A stretch of DNA of 64,000 nt from Mastacembelus armatus (lineage: Eukaryota; Chordata; Actinopteri; Synbranchiformes; Mastacembelidae): positions 6,634,442 through 6,698,441 of the forward strand of contig NC_046655.1 in assembly GCF_900324485.2 (NCBI RefSeq). Reading direction: 5' to 3'. The notes under the pieces were generated by a model. The model saw only the letters and a list, made by a program, of their open reading frames with translations. It was not told the origin of the DNA and did no database searches. This document shows positions 61,733 to 64,000 of the stretch, piece by piece. A program made the translations under genes and the position numbers. Position 1 is the stretch's first letter, and each line of letters opens with the position of its first letter.

Positions 61733-64000
61733 GTGAGTAATTTTCCCTCTGCCCTATTCTCTTTGTCGGCCGATTTTTTTAAAGGTTTAAATTTACGTAA
61801 ATGCGTAAAATGACAGCACCGAAGCAGTTTTAAAGCGTAAGCATGTAGAGGTTTATTTCCTTTGACTGGGTCAGTGGAAATTGACGCTGTTATGACTGAA
61901 GCGATCCACAGTCCTTTGGGGAGGAGGAGGTGGTGGGGGGGGGGGCGAAGTTTGCAGGGTGATAAAAACAAGCGCGTTCATAATAACAGCTTTATAGCGT
62001 AATATAATCGTCTGTAAATCTGAGAACAAGCCCCAAACATCTAATAGCCTTTAAGTGAAAATGAAATGGTGGCTGGGCTGTAAAGTCTGCCTCGCAATGC
62101 GAGAAAGGAGGTCGCCTTTTCATGCCCTAGTTTCCCGTCACACAGAGGCATAATCTTTCCCTTTGTTGTCCCCGATGCAAACAGAGATAGACAGCCGGGC
62201 AGATCACGCCAATCCAGGGAAAAACACAACCACTCTTCAAGTCAGCAATTTGTATGATATCAGTAAAATGTGCATTTAATTAGAAAAGCGGCGTCTCCCG
62301 AGCTGTTCGCCCTGAGATGATCACTGTATGTCAGGCATGAGAACATATGGCAGAGCTGTGCGGTCTCCCCTGATGTGTCACTGTGGTTTCCCTCAGAGAA
62401 GTTTTTGATGAAATTAATTCATTGAAATCCGAGAGGAGCTAACTCAGCAGTAGCTGAATGTATTTTTAATGGTTAAAAGGCCTGTATGGTGCTTCCTGGC
62501 TATTTTTCAGGTGTACAGTGACCTTCTTTGAAATACTTATTATTTTAAAGATAGAAAACTTTTTAAAAGACAGGAAACCTAAATTCCTTAGAGAATTAAA
62601 AAGAGCATAGACATGATAATATTTGTTTGGTGTTATATGTGATTGTGCGTTTGGACAATCAAACAGGAGCTGCACATTCATCAGGTAGTAGCTTTTTCTA
62701 TTAGAGAACAGAGCAAGTAAGTGGTTTTTAGGTTCATATTGATTTTTCATTTTGATGCCCAAATCTTTTGTTCACATGTTTATGTATTATAAATTAATTA
62801 AATTGCACATTTAAAAAAATCTAACATCTAATTTGGGCATCTTCTTGTTCTGAGCAACTAAAATAATATGCACCAGTGCACTAAAGGTCACTGGGGGATT
62901 GTTGTTTGCAGTAGTATCATGTTAATTTTTTTATCCTGAATGAAAATGCAGGATTTAAATCATGAGTATCGGCTTTACACCACATTTCAGTGTCACCTTT
63001 TTGTGAGATTCAGGCGTTTCTCAAGTCTCGTTTTAATTTAGCTGTGTCACATTATGCCACAGATATTGTTCATGTCTAAGATAAGTTTTATGTCCAGCTC
63101 CATAGCACATCGGCACTTCATAATGAGCAGAAGTCAAAAGTTTAAAAGTGGCACACACACCACACACACACATCACTTTTATTTGTTTATCTTAAGGGGT
63201 TGCTTATCCTTTCAATTTATCACCGGCATCCTGCACATCTGGCCATGTATTTTGCTTCAGTTGAATGTGTGTGTGCTTTCAGAGCTTCGTCTGCAGGCCG
63301 GCTGGTCGGCAGTGTAAGATTCTGTTCATACTGGAGCATCAGTCGAAATTGCCATACAGCAATGTTTCCCAAGAAAAGATCTGTATTGGCTGGCAGATAC
63401 ATGGTGTTTTGCTGTTAGCCCTCTCTCCTGCTCTATGTCAGTTTTTCTCTGCCTCCTGCTAGAAAGAGGAACAGAAGTGTGAGAAGCTGGAATACCAACA
63501 GGGTCAGTGTGACCTTGTGGCCACAGCCCTCAGTCACAAACAGGCTCTTTTAAGTGATGTATTAATACCCTGATTTTGCATGTACATAAAGCGTAGTCAG
63601 CGCTGTAAACAGGAAAATACCATTGTGCCTTCTAGAAAATGGAGCAGAAACACAGGTGGCCTTCAGACAATGGACTGGGGCTCATTTCTCCACTGAGTCA
63701 GTGGGACAGAAGAAAGCACATGGCTGCAGAGTGAAAATTGGCGAGATTATTGTCTGATTTTCCCTGCCACCCTGTAGCTCAGAACACTGTTATGGGCCAT
63801 ATTGGCAGTTGCCAATATGGAGAAGAGAAGCGGCTTGGATTCACCCAAATTTTCTCTCATTTGCTTTCAGAACAGCTTCATCCTCCCTCCCACTCTGCCT
63901 CCCGCTCTCTCATATCTCACGCAATTGATTGAAACCCTAAACGGCAAGATCAGGCTGAGCGCAATCCAGCCTGTCTATGAATAGTTGATTGGATGTGAAG
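61733..64000. other. Right-edge region, possible first intron
   Basis: 2.3 kb with a G-run near 61936 and no recognisable exon, let-7 hairpin or transposon. If the donor at 61732 is real, this is intron. Confidence 0.35.

Noticed and set aside
49249-64000. Search for let-7 mature sequences on both strands
   Set aside because: No TGAGGTAGTAGG-type sequence or its reverse complement was seen in this part of the window.

Overview
This window is nuclear DNA from a ray-finned (teleost-type) fish. The genes are split by short GT-AG introns, their products match vertebrate families closely, and the filler holds fish-style LINE fragments and many (CA)n arrays. I read every gene by hand-splicing the two strands; coding phases agree at every junction reported.

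Layout, left to right: kdm5a (minus; first 12 coding exons, the rest lies off the left edge); a CpG-rich head-to-head promoter zone; a small intron-rich integrase-derived gene of the GIN type (plus); akr1d1 (minus, complete, 326 aa), carrying a 5'-truncated RTE LINE in one intron; trim24 (plus, complete); fbln1 (plus, complete), with a tandem triplication of a two-exon EGF cassette and a decayed C-type terminal exon; a tRNA-Cys(GCA) gene (minus) inside the probable fbln1 3'UTR; atxn10 (plus, complete); wnt7b (minus, complete); then about 14 kb without a recognisable protein gene, ending near 61.1-61.7 kb in a GC-rich candidate promoter and first exon.

The genes do not form a pathway. Kdm5a and Trim24 are chromatin regulators, Akr1d1 is the steroid/bile-acid 5-beta-reductase, Fibulin-1 is an extracellular-matrix protein, Ataxin-10 is a cytoplasmic armadillo-like protein, and Wnt7b is a secreted ligand. 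Gene order carries the meaning. As I recall the human map, AKR1D1-TRIM24 are neighbours on chromosome 7q, FBLN1-ATXN10-WNT7B on 22q13 and KDM5A is on 12p, so the window joins three human blocks. The features most worth checking are the fbln1 cassette triplication with loss of its alternative C-type ending, and the integrase-derived host gene.
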